A stretch of 64,000 nt of DNA from Deltaproteobacteria bacterium. GTDB lineage: Bacteria > Myxococcota_A > UBA9042 > PHBI01 > JACKFB01. Made by a program: the position numbers and the translations under genes. The notes under the pieces were generated by a model. It was given only the letters and a program-made list of their open reading frames with translations. It was not told where the DNA came from and made no database searches. The number at the start of each line of letters is the position of its first letter. Positions within the stretch are counted from its first letter, which is position 1. Positions 53,137-61,203 of the stretch are shown in pieces. The stretch lies in contig JACKFB010000002.1 in assembly GCA_020632695.1 (NCBI GenBank), forward strand, positions 372,001 to 436,000. The letters run 5' to 3'.

Positions 53137-54213
53137 TCACAGGCGTACGCCGTGGATGATGCGGTCGGTACCGCAGACGCGGATGGGGCCCGCCGGCGCG
53201 AAGGCTCGGCGGACCAGCTCCCCGTCGACGGTGTAGGGGCCCTCGAGCTCGAGCACCCGGGTGCCGCTGAGCCGGCGCACGCCCTGGCCGTCGAGGGCGG
53301 CCCGCATCAGGCGGGGGATGAGCGCGACGATGCGCGCCGGCTCGGTCTCGGTGACCACGAAGCCGCTCAGGGTGCCGGGCTCGGCGCGCTCGCGCACCGC
53401 GACGATGGCGCCGCGCAGGATCGCCATCGGCACCGTCGTCGCCACGACCGCTGCGTAGGGCGCCAGCTCCTCGCCGTCGATGCTCACCGGCGTGGTCGGC
53501 GGGTTCAGCAGGTGGCCGAAGCGGCGCCAGGTCTCGGTCTGCAGCAGCATCCCACCGGCCGACGCCCACAAGAACCGGGAGAGGCCGCGGTAGCCCTGGC
53601 CGTAGCGCTCGTACATGGTGAGGGCGTTCAGCACCAGCTCGCTGCCGAAGATCACCCCGTGCCGCCGCTCCTGCCCCGGCTCGTCGACGGCCAGCAGCGG
53701 GACGGCGCGCGTCGTCAGCGCGCCCAGCGGCAGGTCGCGGGTGCGAGCCAGGAAGCGCTCGACGGTGCGGCGCGGGTGGCCGCGGGTCTCGAAGGTGCGC
53801 GCCAGCATGTTCATGCCGCCGCCGTTGAGCAGCAACAGGCGCGGCAGCGGCAGGGGCTGGCCGAGCTTCCGGGCGGCCTCGTCGATGACGCGCAGGGTGG
53901 CGTTGACGGCGTGGTGGATGGTGCCGTCGCCGCCGTTGATGGCCAGGACGTTGGCGCCGCGCTGGAAGAGCAGATAGCCGAGCGCCCAGTGCAGGTCGCT
54001 GAGCGACGAGGTGCTCACGGCCGCCATGGGGTCGGGGAGCAGCGAGACCAGGCGGTCGTGGCCCACCGTGCGCCAGTTGGTGCGGGCCATGGGGTTCGAG
54101 AGCAGGCCCAGGCGCACGGGCGCCTCGGGGCTGGACGTGGCGCTCCAGGCCGCGAGCTCCTCGAGGGTGGCGTCGCGGCGGCGGAAGCCGGGGGTCTGGG
54201 AGAGGCGGTGCAT
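53137..54213 (-). CDS. Diacylglycerol/lipid kinase-like protein (DAGK catalytic domain)
   Basis: A 358-residue protein. VRLGLLSNPMARTNW opens the DAGK fold and LAINGGDGTIHHAVNATL carries the nucleotide-binding GGDGT motif. RLLLLNGGGMNMLARTF replaces the usual P-x-G-T-x-N-D loop, an altered form. The C-terminal beta-sandwich follows (about 220-358). It probably phosphorylates a lipid or sphingoid-type substrate, but the changed loop makes substrate and activity uncertain. It starts 8 bp after the thiL stop and is the last gene of the dnaK-downstream train. Confidence 0.75.
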   Translation of the reverse strand: MHRLSQTPGFRRRDATLEELAAWSATSSPEAPVRLGLLSNPMARTNWRTVGHDRLVSLLPDPMAAVSTSSLSDLHWALGYLLFQRGANVLAINGGDGTIHHAVNATLRVIDEAARKLGQPLPLPRLLLLNGGGMNMLARTFETRGHPRRTVERFLARTRDLPLGALTTRAVPLLAVDEPGQERRHGVIFGSELVLNALTMYERYGQGYRGLSRFLWASAGGMLLQTETWRRFGHLLNPPTTPVSIDGEELAPYAAVVATTVPMAILRGAIVAVRERAEPGTLSGFVVTETEPARIVALIPRLMRAALDGQGVRRLSGTRVLELEGPYTVDGELVRRAFAPAGPIRVCGTDRIIHGVRL

Positions 54214-54221
54214 CGGGTGGG

Positions 54222-55196
54222 TCAGTCGATGGCGAAGTGGGTGAAGGCGCGGGCGCTGAGGCGGGTGGGGCGGCCGCCGCGCAGGTAGATGACGGGCTCG
54301 GCCCCGGCCGCCTCGGCGCCGCCGAGCTCGACGAAGCCCTCGGCGGCGAAGCGCGAGACGTCCTCGGGCCGCACCAGCGCGACCAGGCCGAAGTCCTCGC
54401 CGCCGGCGACGCGGGCGTCGACGGTGGCGCCGGGCAGGGCGGGGTCCTCGGGCAGGGCGTCGAGGTCGATGACCAGCGTGAGGCCGCTGGCGCGGGCGAG
54501 GCGAGGCAGATCGGTGGACAGGCCGTCGGAGAGGTCCATGGCCGCGTGGGCGCCGGCCTCGAGGGCGAAGGGTCCGGCGGCCAGGGGCGGGGTGGGGCGC
54601 AGGTGCTCGCGCAGGCAGGGCGAGACGTCGTCGAGCGGCTCCAGACGCCACGCGGTGTCCTCGGCGGCGCGCTCGAGCCACTCGGCCAGACCGGCGCCCG
54701 CTCGCCCTGGCGTGCCCGCGACCATGACCCGGTCGCCCACCCGGCCGCCGTCGCGCCTCAGGGCGCGCACGCCGGGCAGGCTCCCCCAGGCCGTGATGGC
54801 CAGGCTCATCGGCCCCGGGCTCCGGACGATGTCGCCGCCGCACAGCAGGCAGCCGGCCTCCCGAGCCAGCGCGCCCATGCCCTCGGCCATCCCCTCCCAG
54901 TAGCGCAGCGGCAGGTCCTCCGGCAGCGCGGCGGCCACCACGAAGCCCTCGGGCCTGGCGCCCATGGCCGCCACGTCCGACAGGTTGACCGCCAGCGCCT
55001 TCCAGCCCAGCCACGCCGCCGGGTGGGCCCGCAGGAAGTGCACCCCCTCCATCAGGGCGTCGGTGGTGACGCAGCGCGCGGGACCCGCGGGCAGGAGCGC
55101 CGCGTCGTCGCCAGGGCCACACGGGCTCGGGGCGCGCGGGACCCTCACGCTCATGGCCTCGATGAGGGCGGCCTCGCCAGCGTCGCCGGCCGTCAT
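54222..55196 (-). CDS. thiL: Thiamine-monophosphate kinase
   Basis: A 324-residue ThiL, which makes thiamine diphosphate from the monophosphate. All family motifs are present: GPGDDAALL, TTDALMEGVHF, NLSDVAAMGARPEG, CGGDIVRSPG, AMDLSDGLSTDL and VAGGEDFGLV. ATG 55196 overlaps the stop of the LpoA-like gene (ATGA). The neighbourhood contains no other thiamine gene. Length is normal. Confidence 0.95.
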   Translation of the reverse strand: MTAGDAGEAALIEAMSVRVPRAPSPCGPGDDAALLPAGPARCVTTDALMEGVHFLRAHPAAWLGWKALAVNLSDVAAMGARPEGFVVAAALPEDLPLRYWEGMAEGMGALAREAGCLLCGGDIVRSPGPMSLAITAWGSLPGVRALRRDGGRVGDRVMVAGTPGRAGAGLAEWLERAAEDTAWRLEPLDDVSPCLREHLRPTPPLAAGPFALEAGAHAAMDLSDGLSTDLPRLARASGLTLVIDLDALPEDPALPGATVDARVAGGEDFGLVALVRPEDVSRFAAEGFVELGGAEAAGAEPVIYLRGGRPTRLSARAFTHFAID

Positions 55197-57178
55197 CGCT
55201 GCGGCTGGTCGCGCAAGTCGTCGCGGCGCTGCCTCATGGCCTGCTCCTCGGCCTCGGAGAGCCGGGGCCGGATCGTATCCAGGTCCACGGTGAGCAGGCG
55301 CGGCGAGCGCACCACGGCGCCCGAGTCCAGCACTGCGATGACGCCCGTGGCGCCCGCGAACTGGCGCGTGCTGCGCAGGGCCGCCAGCAGCGCCTCGCGC
55401 GCCTGCTGGTCGCTCCCCTGGACCTTCAGCACCGCCTGGGCGAGCAGGGCCGTGGCGTCGTGGACCTCGGCGTGGAAGGTGGTGGGCTTTCGCCGGTAGC
55501 GAGCGAAGAAGGCGCGGGCGAACGCGTCGCTGCGCGCCTCGTCGGGGTCGTGAGCGAACCCGTCGGCGAAGATCGCGTTCTCGGTGAGGTTCTCGCCCCG
55601 ATCGACGACGGAGACGTGATTCCAGCCGGCCGATCCGAGGAGCTGAACCGCCGGGCGCCGCTTCGTGCCATGGCGCCCGGGGTCGGTGCGCACCACCATG
55701 TCCCAGTACTTCAAGAAGGGCACCAGGCGCTTCACCGTCAACGCGTCGTCCGGGATGAAGAGCGCGTCGAAGTCGAAGGTACCCGTCCCGGGCTTGGCGG
55801 CGCCGATCAGCTTCTGGATGGGCGCCTTGAAGTCGTTCTGGTCGCCCGGGTAGCCCTCGACCGCCCGCACCTCGCCGCCCAGGCGCACGATCTCGTCCCA
55901 GAAGGCCACCATCGAGCGGGTCCCGGTGGGGTTGTCGGGGTAGAGGATGCCGACCCGCTGGATGCCGAGATCGGTGACGGCGTAGCGCGCGATGGCCGCG
56001 GCCAGCTCGGCCGTGGACAATCGGATGCGGTGCGAGGTGGGCAACCCCTCCACGGACTCGGGGGCGCTGGTGAGCACGATGTGCGGCACCCGGAAGCGGC
56101 CGGCCACCTCGGCCACCGCCCGGCTCTCGACCTCGCCGATGGGGCCCAGCAGCGCGATGACGTGCTTGTCCAGCACCAGGTCCTGGGCCGCCTGGGCCGC
56201 CTGGGCCGGGTCGCCCGCGCTGTCGCGTACCACCAGCTTCACCTCCGGGGTCGCGGCCACGGCGAGCTGGATGCCCTCCAGCGCCGCCTCGCCCAGGCGC
56301 TGGAACTGCCCGCTCAGCGGCAGGACCACGCCGACGCGCCGGGCCTCGACCTGGTCCTGCGCCGAGAGCTCCGTCAGCAGCGCGTCGGCGTCCGCGGCCG
56401 TACCGGCGTCGGCCGCACCGCGCGCCCGCAGCGCCGCCTCCCGGGCGCCCGCCAGATCTCCCGCCGCCGCGCGCGTCTTCGCCAGCAGCAGGTCCACCCA
56501 GCCGCGCCAGGGGTCGTCTGGGGCCACCCCCGCGTCGATCTGCCGGGCCTGCTCGGGTTCCACGCGCTCCTCCACCAGCCGCCGCAGCTCGCCGTCGGGC
56601 ACCCCGTCCTCACGCGCCACCGCACGCCCGGCCCCCGGGTCGCCGGCCAGCACCAGGTCCCGGGCCGCGCCCCGCCCGGCCTCCGCCCGAGCCGCCGGCT
56701 CCGCCACCTCGCGCGCGGCCAGCCACGCCCGCGCGGCCTCGGCGTAGCGCGACTCCCCCTCGTAGGCCAGCGCCAGCGTCCGCTGCAGCCGATGCTCGGC
56801 GCCCTCGAGTCGCCCCACGTCGCCGCTCTCCGGAAGCCACTGGCGCGCCGCGTCGTAGTCCTCGCGGGCCAGGGCGTCCTCGGCCAGGTCCAGCCTCGCC
56901 GCGGTCGCCTCGGACGTCGCCGGGGCCTCGCGCACCAGGCGCGCCAGCACCCGCCGCGCCCGCACCCCGTCACCACGCTCGCGCGCCGCCCGCGCCTCAT
57001 CCAGCAGCTTGCGGCTGGCCGGGGTGGACGCGACGGGCGACGGCTCCTGCTGCGTGGCCGCCGGCTCGCGGACCTGCGCCCCCGGCTCGCCGCTGGTCAT
57101 CGTGGTCCCGCAACCGGTCACCAGCAGGGCCAACGCCCCCACCAGCGCCCGGGCCACGCCCCTACGCCCGTCGTCCAT
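55193..57178 (-). CDS. LpoA-like lipoprotein: TPR region plus periplasmic binding-protein (LppC) fold
   Basis: A 661-residue lipoprotein (lipobox LLVTGC, Cys23). An N-terminal helical TPR-like half (about 55-280) is followed by a type I periplasmic binding fold (about 285-625). That fold starts VGVVLPLSGQFQRLGEAALEG and contains ALLGPIGEVESRAVAEV and RVGILYPDNPTG. This is the layout of LpoA/LppC, the outer-membrane activator of penicillin-binding protein 1A; leucine-binding-like ABC receptors share the second half but lack the TPR half. Its start lies 17 bp inside dnaJ. Confidence 0.82.
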   Translation of the reverse strand: MDDGRRGVARALVGALALLVTGCGTTMTSGEPGAQVREPAATQQEPSPVASTPASRKLLDEARAARERGDGVRARRVLARLVREAPATSEATAARLDLAEDALAREDYDAARQWLPESGDVGRLEGAEHRLQRTLALAYEGESRYAEAARAWLAAREVAEPAARAEAGRGAARDLVLAGDPGAGRAVAREDGVPDGELRRLVEERVEPEQARQIDAGVAPDDPWRGWVDLLLAKTRAAAGDLAGAREAALRARGAADAGTAADADALLTELSAQDQVEARRVGVVLPLSGQFQRLGEAALEGIQLAVAATPEVKLVVRDSAGDPAQAAQAAQDLVLDKHVIALLGPIGEVESRAVAEVAGRFRVPHIVLTSAPESVEGLPTSHRIRLSTAELAAAIARYAVTDLGIQRVGILYPDNPTGTRSMVAFWDEIVRLGGEVRAVEGYPGDQNDFKAPIQKLIGAAKPGTGTFDFDALFIPDDALTVKRLVPFLKYWDMVVRTDPGRHGTKRRPAVQLLGSAGWNHVSVVDRGENLTENAIFADGFAHDPDEARSDAFARAFFARYRRKPTTFHAEVHDATALLAQAVLKVQGSDQQAREALLAALRSTRQFAGATGVIAVLDSGAVVRSPRLLTVDLDTIRPRLSEAEEQAMRQRRDDLRDQPQR

Positions 57179-58283
57179 CCTGCCTCTCCCCTTCGTCTGG
57201 CGCTGACTGCACGGCCGCCTCGAAGCGCGCGGTGCGCGGGAAGGTCTCCGGCCCGCTCTGCCGCGCCAGCGCCTCCAGCGCCGCCGCCTGCTCCGCGCTC
57301 AGCCCCGTCGGCCACTCGAGCCGGATCGTGACGAGCTGGTCGCCGCGAGCCCCGCCGGTCGCGGCCACCCCCAGGCCGGACATGCGCAACACGGCGCCGT
57401 CGCCGGTGTTCGGAGCCAGCCGAAGCCGCCTCGGCCCCTCCAGGGTCGGGACGTCCAGCCAGCCACCTGCCATCGCGTCGAACACCCGCACCGGCCTCTC
57501 CAGCAACACGTCCATGCCCCGCCGCCGCAGCAGCGGGTGCGGCCTCACCGTCAACCGCACGATGCAGTCACCCGGGGGGCCACCGTGCCGACCCGCGCCG
57601 CCGGCCCCGCGGATCAACAGCTCGGCGCCGTCCGCTACTCCGGGCGGCACGTCGATGCGCAGAGGCCGGCGCACCTCCACCCGCCCGCGGCCCTCGCAGG
57701 CCTCGCAGGCCACGACCACCAGGTGCCCGCGGCCGTCACAGTCCGGGCACGCCTCCACCGCCGAGCGCAGCCCGCGGCGGCGCTGGATCTCCCCGCGCCC
57801 GGCGCAGCGCGGGCAGATCTCCGGCAGGTGCTCGAGCGGAAACCCGCGCCCGTCGCAGCGCGCACAGGGATCGGGCCGGGGCAACGAGAGCTCGCGGCGC
57901 GTGCCCAGCGCCGCCTCGGCGAACTCGAGGTCCAGGCGATACAGCACGTCCGGGCCGGGCTGGAGGCTCCGCGCCTTCACGCCGAAGAGCTGGTCGACGA
58001 CGGAACCGAAGAGCTCGGCCAGCGCGGTGCCCTCCTCGACCTTCGGCGCGTCGATGGCCTGCCCTGCGTCATAGCGCTCCCTCCGCTCGGGGTCACCGAG
58101 GATTCCGAACGCCTCCACCACCCGCTGGAAGCGCACCGTCGCCAGCGGCGACCCGCCGGGGTGGCGATCGGGATGATAGGACGCGGCGAGCTGCCGATAG
58201 GCCCGCCGGATCGTCAGCGCGTCGGCGCCGCGGGGGACGCCGAGCACCGCGTAGTAGTCGGGACGCTCGATGGGCGTGTTCAT
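57162..58283 (-). CDS. dnaJ: DnaJ-type Hsp40 co-chaperone lacking a Gly/Phe-rich linker
   Basis: A 373-residue co-chaperone with a J-domain (about 9-75) carrying the essential HPD tripeptide at 37-39 (SYHPDRHPGG). A central zinc domain has four CxxCxGxG repeats (CARCDGRG, CPRCAGRG, CPDCDGRG and CEACEGRG). C-terminal substrate-binding beta domains follow. The Gly/Phe-rich region normally linking the J and zinc domains is absent, replaced by about 60 ordinary residues. It stimulates DnaK ATPase and delivers clients. The gene lies just downstream of dnaK, separated by two tandem repeat elements; grpE is not in the window. Confidence 0.9.
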   Translation of the reverse strand: MNTPIERPDYYAVLGVPRGADALTIRRAYRQLAASYHPDRHPGGSPLATVRFQRVVEAFGILGDPERRERYDAGQAIDAPKVEEGTALAELFGSVVDQLFGVKARSLQPGPDVLYRLDLEFAEAALGTRRELSLPRPDPCARCDGRGFPLEHLPEICPRCAGRGEIQRRRGLRSAVEACPDCDGRGHLVVVACEACEGRGRVEVRRPLRIDVPPGVADGAELLIRGAGGAGRHGGPPGDCIVRLTVRPHPLLRRRGMDVLLERPVRVFDAMAGGWLDVPTLEGPRRLRLAPNTGDGAVLRMSGLGVAATGGARGDQLVTIRLEWPTGLSAEQAAALEALARQSGPETFPRTARFEAAVQSAPDEGERQDGRRA

Positions 58284-58428
58284 GGGCGCACCGAGCGGGG
58301 CGCGGGCGACGTCTGTGCAGGGCCTCGCGCAGCGAGAGCGCTCGCCGCGCCGGACGCCCCGAGGCGCTCGAGCCCCTGGAGAGCCATGAGCCAGCCGCGC
58401 GACGGGAGGAGACGGAAGCGCCGTGTCA
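58284..58428. repeat. Dispersed intergenic element, copy B (about 145 bp, left end eroded)
   Basis: Begins at the dnaJ start boundary with CGCACCGAGC, matching copy D, and ends GGAAGCGCCGTGTCA. Shared blocks with copy A include GCGACGTCT, GCGCTCGCCGCGC, CCCTGGAGAG and TGAGCCAGCC. Its right end overlaps the left end of copy C by the trinucleotide TCA, so the two form a tandem pair. It lies in the leader between dnaK and dnaJ on the minus strand. Confidence 0.6.
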
Positions 58429-58588
58429 AGAGGTGCTCCCATGTGCGGACCGGGACCGGCGCCAACGACCTGCCCTCAGGCGTGTCCGCGCCGAGGGCGC
58501 ACGCTCCCAGCATGAAAACCGAGGCTCGGGAGCGCCTGAGAGCACATGAGCCAACCGGGCGACGGGAGCAGACGGAAACGCCCTCTCA
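58426..58588. repeat. Dispersed intergenic element, copy C (163 bp)
   Basis: Left end TCAAGAGGTGCTCCC; right end read on the minus strand TGAGAGGGCGTTTCC, whose TGA is the dnaK stop codon. Internal blocks TGTGCGGACCGGG, TGAGCCAACCGGGCGACGGGAG and GACGGAAACGCC align with copies A and B. Together with copy B it makes up the whole 302-bp gap between dnaK and dnaJ (58284-58585), which holds no gene. Confidence 0.65.
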
Positions 58589-60394
58589 GCCAACGTCCTT
58601 GTACATGACCTCGGCGATCCGGTACGACGACTTCTCGAGCTGCTCCAGCGCCCGCTGGATCGTGTCCAGATCGTCGGACTCGAGGGCCTTCTTGCAGCGC
58701 TCGACGTCGCGTCGAATCTGCCGCATCTCCTCGTCGGTCAGGCAGCTCCCCAGCTCGGTGAGGCTGCGCTCGGTCGTGTACATCAGGCCGTTGGCCTTGT
58801 TGCGCAGGGCGGCCAGCTCCTTGCGCCGCACGTCCGCCTGCCGGTTGGCCTCGGCCTCCGCCATGATCCGCTCGATCTCGCGCTCGCTGAGACCGGAGGT
58901 CGCCCGGATGCGCACCTGGCGCTCGTTGTTGGTGCCCAGGTCGCGCGCCGTCACCGAGAGGATGCCGTTGGCGTCCACCTCGAAGGTCACCTCGATCTTG
59001 GGCACGCCGCGGCGCGCCGGCGGGATGCCGAGCAGCTCGAAGCGCGCCAGGCTCTTGTTGTCGCGCGCCATGGGTCGCTCGCCCTGGAGCACGTGGATGT
59101 TCACCAGCGGCTGGTAATCCTCGGCCGTCGTGAAGATCTCCGTGCACGAGGTGGGGATGGTGCGGTTGCGCTCGATGAGCTTGGTGAAGATCCCGCCCTG
59201 GGTCTCGATGCCCAGCGAGAGCGGGATGACGTCCAGCAGCAGCACGTCCTGCACGTCGCCGCGGATGATGCCGCCCTGGATGGCGGCGCCGATGGCCACG
59301 GCCTCGTCCGGGCTCACCCCCTTGTTGGGGCTCTTCCGGAAGAACTCGTACACGCGCTTCTGGACCATCGGCATCTTGGTCATGCCGCCGACCAGGATGA
59401 CCTCGTCGACCTCTTCGACCGCGTAGCCGGCGTCGTTGAGCGCCTGCTGGCAGTGGTACATGGTCCGCTCGAGCAGGTCCTCGACCAGCGCCTCCAGCTC
59501 ACGACGGGTGAACGTCATGTGCAGGTGCTTGGGACCGCTCTCGTCGGCGGAGATGAAGGGCAGGTTGATGTCCGTGTCCTCGAGCGTCGACAGCTCGATC
59601 TTCGCCTTCTCCGCCGCCTCCTTCAGGCGCTGGAGCGCGATCGGGTCGCGGATGAGGTCGACGCCGTTCTCCTCGCGGAAGGTGTCGGCGATGCGCTCGA
59701 TGACGCGCAGGTCGACGTCCTCGCCGCCCAGGAAGGTGTCGCCGTGGGTCGACTTCACCTGGAACACGCCGTTGCCGACCTCGAGGATCGAGATGTCGAA
59801 GGTGCCGCCGCCGAGATCGTACACCGCGACGCGGCCCTGGGAGTGTCGGTTGAGACCGAAGGCCAGCGCCGCCGCCGTGGGCTCGTTGATGATGCGCAGC
59901 ACATTGAGGCCGGCGATGCGGCCCGCGTCGCGGGTGGCCTGGCGCTGGCTGTCGTCGAAGTAGGCCGGGACCGTGATGACCGCGTCCTCGACCGGCTCGC
60001 CGAGGTAGTCCTCGGCGTAGGACTTCATCTGGGCGAGGATGTACGCCGACAGCTCCGGCGGCGAATACAGCTTCTCGCGGATCTTCACGTGGGCGTCGCC
60101 GTTGCCGGCCGCCAGCACCGCGTAGGGGAAGGTGTCGAGGATCTCCTGGACCTCCGACGACTGGAACTTCCGCCCCATCAGGCGCTTGGTGGCGAACACC
60201 GTGTTGGCGGGGTTCGTGATGGCCTGGCGCTTGGCGATGTGGCCGACCAGCCGCTCGCCGTCCTCGGTGAAGGCGATGACCGAAGGCGTGGTGCGGCTGC
60301 CCTCCGAATTCGGAATGACGACAGGGTTGCCAGCCTCCATGACCACGACGCACGAGTTCGTGGTTCCGAGGTCAATGCCGATGACCTTACCCAT
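58586..60394 (-). CDS. dnaK: Molecular chaperone DnaK (Hsp70)
   Basis: A 602-residue Hsp70. GIDLGTTNSCVVVMEAG opens the ATPase, VPAYFDDSQRQATRDAGRIA and VYDLGGGTFDISILEVG follow, and the adenosine motif VILVGGMTKMPMVQ is intact. The substrate domain contains DVIPLSLGIETQGG and FEVDANGILSVTARD. The lid is short and the acidic, disordered C-terminal tail of typical DnaK (about 635 residues) is missing, so this may be a second, specialised DnaK. A promoter precedes it. It is co-directional with dnaJ across the tandem repeats. Confidence 0.95.
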   Translation of the reverse strand: MGKVIGIDLGTTNSCVVVMEAGNPVVIPNSEGSRTTPSVIAFTEDGERLVGHIAKRQAITNPANTVFATKRLMGRKFQSSEVQEILDTFPYAVLAAGNGDAHVKIREKLYSPPELSAYILAQMKSYAEDYLGEPVEDAVITVPAYFDDSQRQATRDAGRIAGLNVLRIINEPTAAALAFGLNRHSQGRVAVYDLGGGTFDISILEVGNGVFQVKSTHGDTFLGGEDVDLRVIERIADTFREENGVDLIRDPIALQRLKEAAEKAKIELSTLEDTDINLPFISADESGPKHLHMTFTRRELEALVEDLLERTMYHCQQALNDAGYAVEEVDEVILVGGMTKMPMVQKRVYEFFRKSPNKGVSPDEAVAIGAAIQGGIIRGDVQDVLLLDVIPLSLGIETQGGIFTKLIERNRTIPTSCTEIFTTAEDYQPLVNIHVLQGERPMARDNKSLARFELLGIPPARRGVPKIEVTFEVDANGILSVTARDLGTNNERQVRIRATSGLSEREIERIMAEAEANRQADVRRKELAALRNKANGLMYTTERSLTELGSCLTDEEMRQIRRDVERCKKALESDDLDTIQRALEQLEKSSYRIAEVMYKDVG

Positions 60395-60437
60395 GGAAGA
60401 AATCCCCTAGACCGGGCCAGACGCCGAGGTCGCGCAA

Positions 60438-60467
60438 AGTATAGGCAGTGCTTTCGCGACCGCGCAA
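60438..60467 (-). promoter_or_regulatory. Candidate sigma-70 promoter of dnaK
   Basis: On the minus strand TTGCGC (60467-60462) and TATACT (60443-60438) are spaced by 18 bp. The -10 matches at five of six positions. It lies about 44 bp upstream of the dnaK ATG. No sigma-32-type (CTTGAA/CCCCAT) or CIRCE element is visible in this gap, so constitutive expression is likely. Confidence 0.5.
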
Positions 60468-60547
60468 CATGCCGTCCAGCAACCTCCCGCCAGACCTGGG
60501 GTCCGGCGCCGCCCGATCGAAGGCAGGACGGCCGCGAAGGCGCCTGG

Positions 60548-61201
60548 TCACAACAAGGTGTCCGAAACGAAAACGATATCCCCCGACCGAAGCTCGAGGT
60601 TGGCAGCCAACCCCTTGCTGATCTTTCCGACCGGTACGGGGATCCTCATTTCACGCCCATCCACCTTCCGTGTCACGACTACATAGTCCGTATTCGCGGT
60701 GTCCTTGAAACCACCGGCGAGCGTGATGGCCTCCACGACGGTCATGGCGGAGCCGAAAGCGAAGGTGCCCGGCTTGTTCACCTGCCCGAGCACGAAGATC
60801 TTCTTCGACTGGTACTCCTTCACGTACACCGACACGAAGGGATCGCGGATGTACCCGGCCTGCAGGCGCTCCTTGAGCAGCGTCGCCACGTCGCCCGGCG
60901 TCATCCCGGCGACGTGGATGTGCCCGACCAGGGGAAAGTCGATGGAGCCGTCCGGCGCGATCTGGTGCGTGCCCGACAGCTCCTTCTCACCGTAGACCCG
61001 CGCCTCGAAGACGTCGCCGGGGCCCAGCCCGACCTGCCCGAGCGACTCGGAGATCATGTCGTTGAGGTGCTCGTAGCCGGTCGACGGCGCCGACGGGCGG
61101 CACGCGCCGATCGCAGCCAGCACGACGAGCAGCGCGCTCGACACCAGCCGGCCAGCCGGCCCACCCGCCAGCGCCCGCCTCGCGACCTGGGACCCGTCCA
61201 T
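60548..61201 (-). CDS. Short OPX polysaccharide export lipoprotein (Wza/EpsY-like)
   Basis: A 217-residue lipoprotein with a hydrophobic signal and lipobox (LAAIGAC, Cys34). The polysaccharide-export (PES) domain LGPGDVFEARVYGEKELSG is followed by IDFPLVGHIHVAGMTPGDVA and a SLBB-type domain IFVLGQVNKPGTFAF. It lacks the long C-terminal part that forms the outer-membrane helix in Wza, so it fits the short OPX class that depends on a separate beta-barrel porin. Such a barrel gene lies directly upstream, 2 bp away. Confidence 0.88.
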   Translation of the reverse strand: MDGSQVARRALAGGPAGRLVSSALLVVLAAIGACRPSAPSTGYEHLNDMISESLGQVGLGPGDVFEARVYGEKELSGTHQIAPDGSIDFPLVGHIHVAGMTPGDVATLLKERLQAGYIRDPFVSVYVKEYQSKKIFVLGQVNKPGTFAFGSAMTVVEAITLAGGFKDTANTDYVVVTRKVDGREMRIPVPVGKISKGLAANLELRSGDIVFVSDTLL

Positions 61202-61203
61202 GG

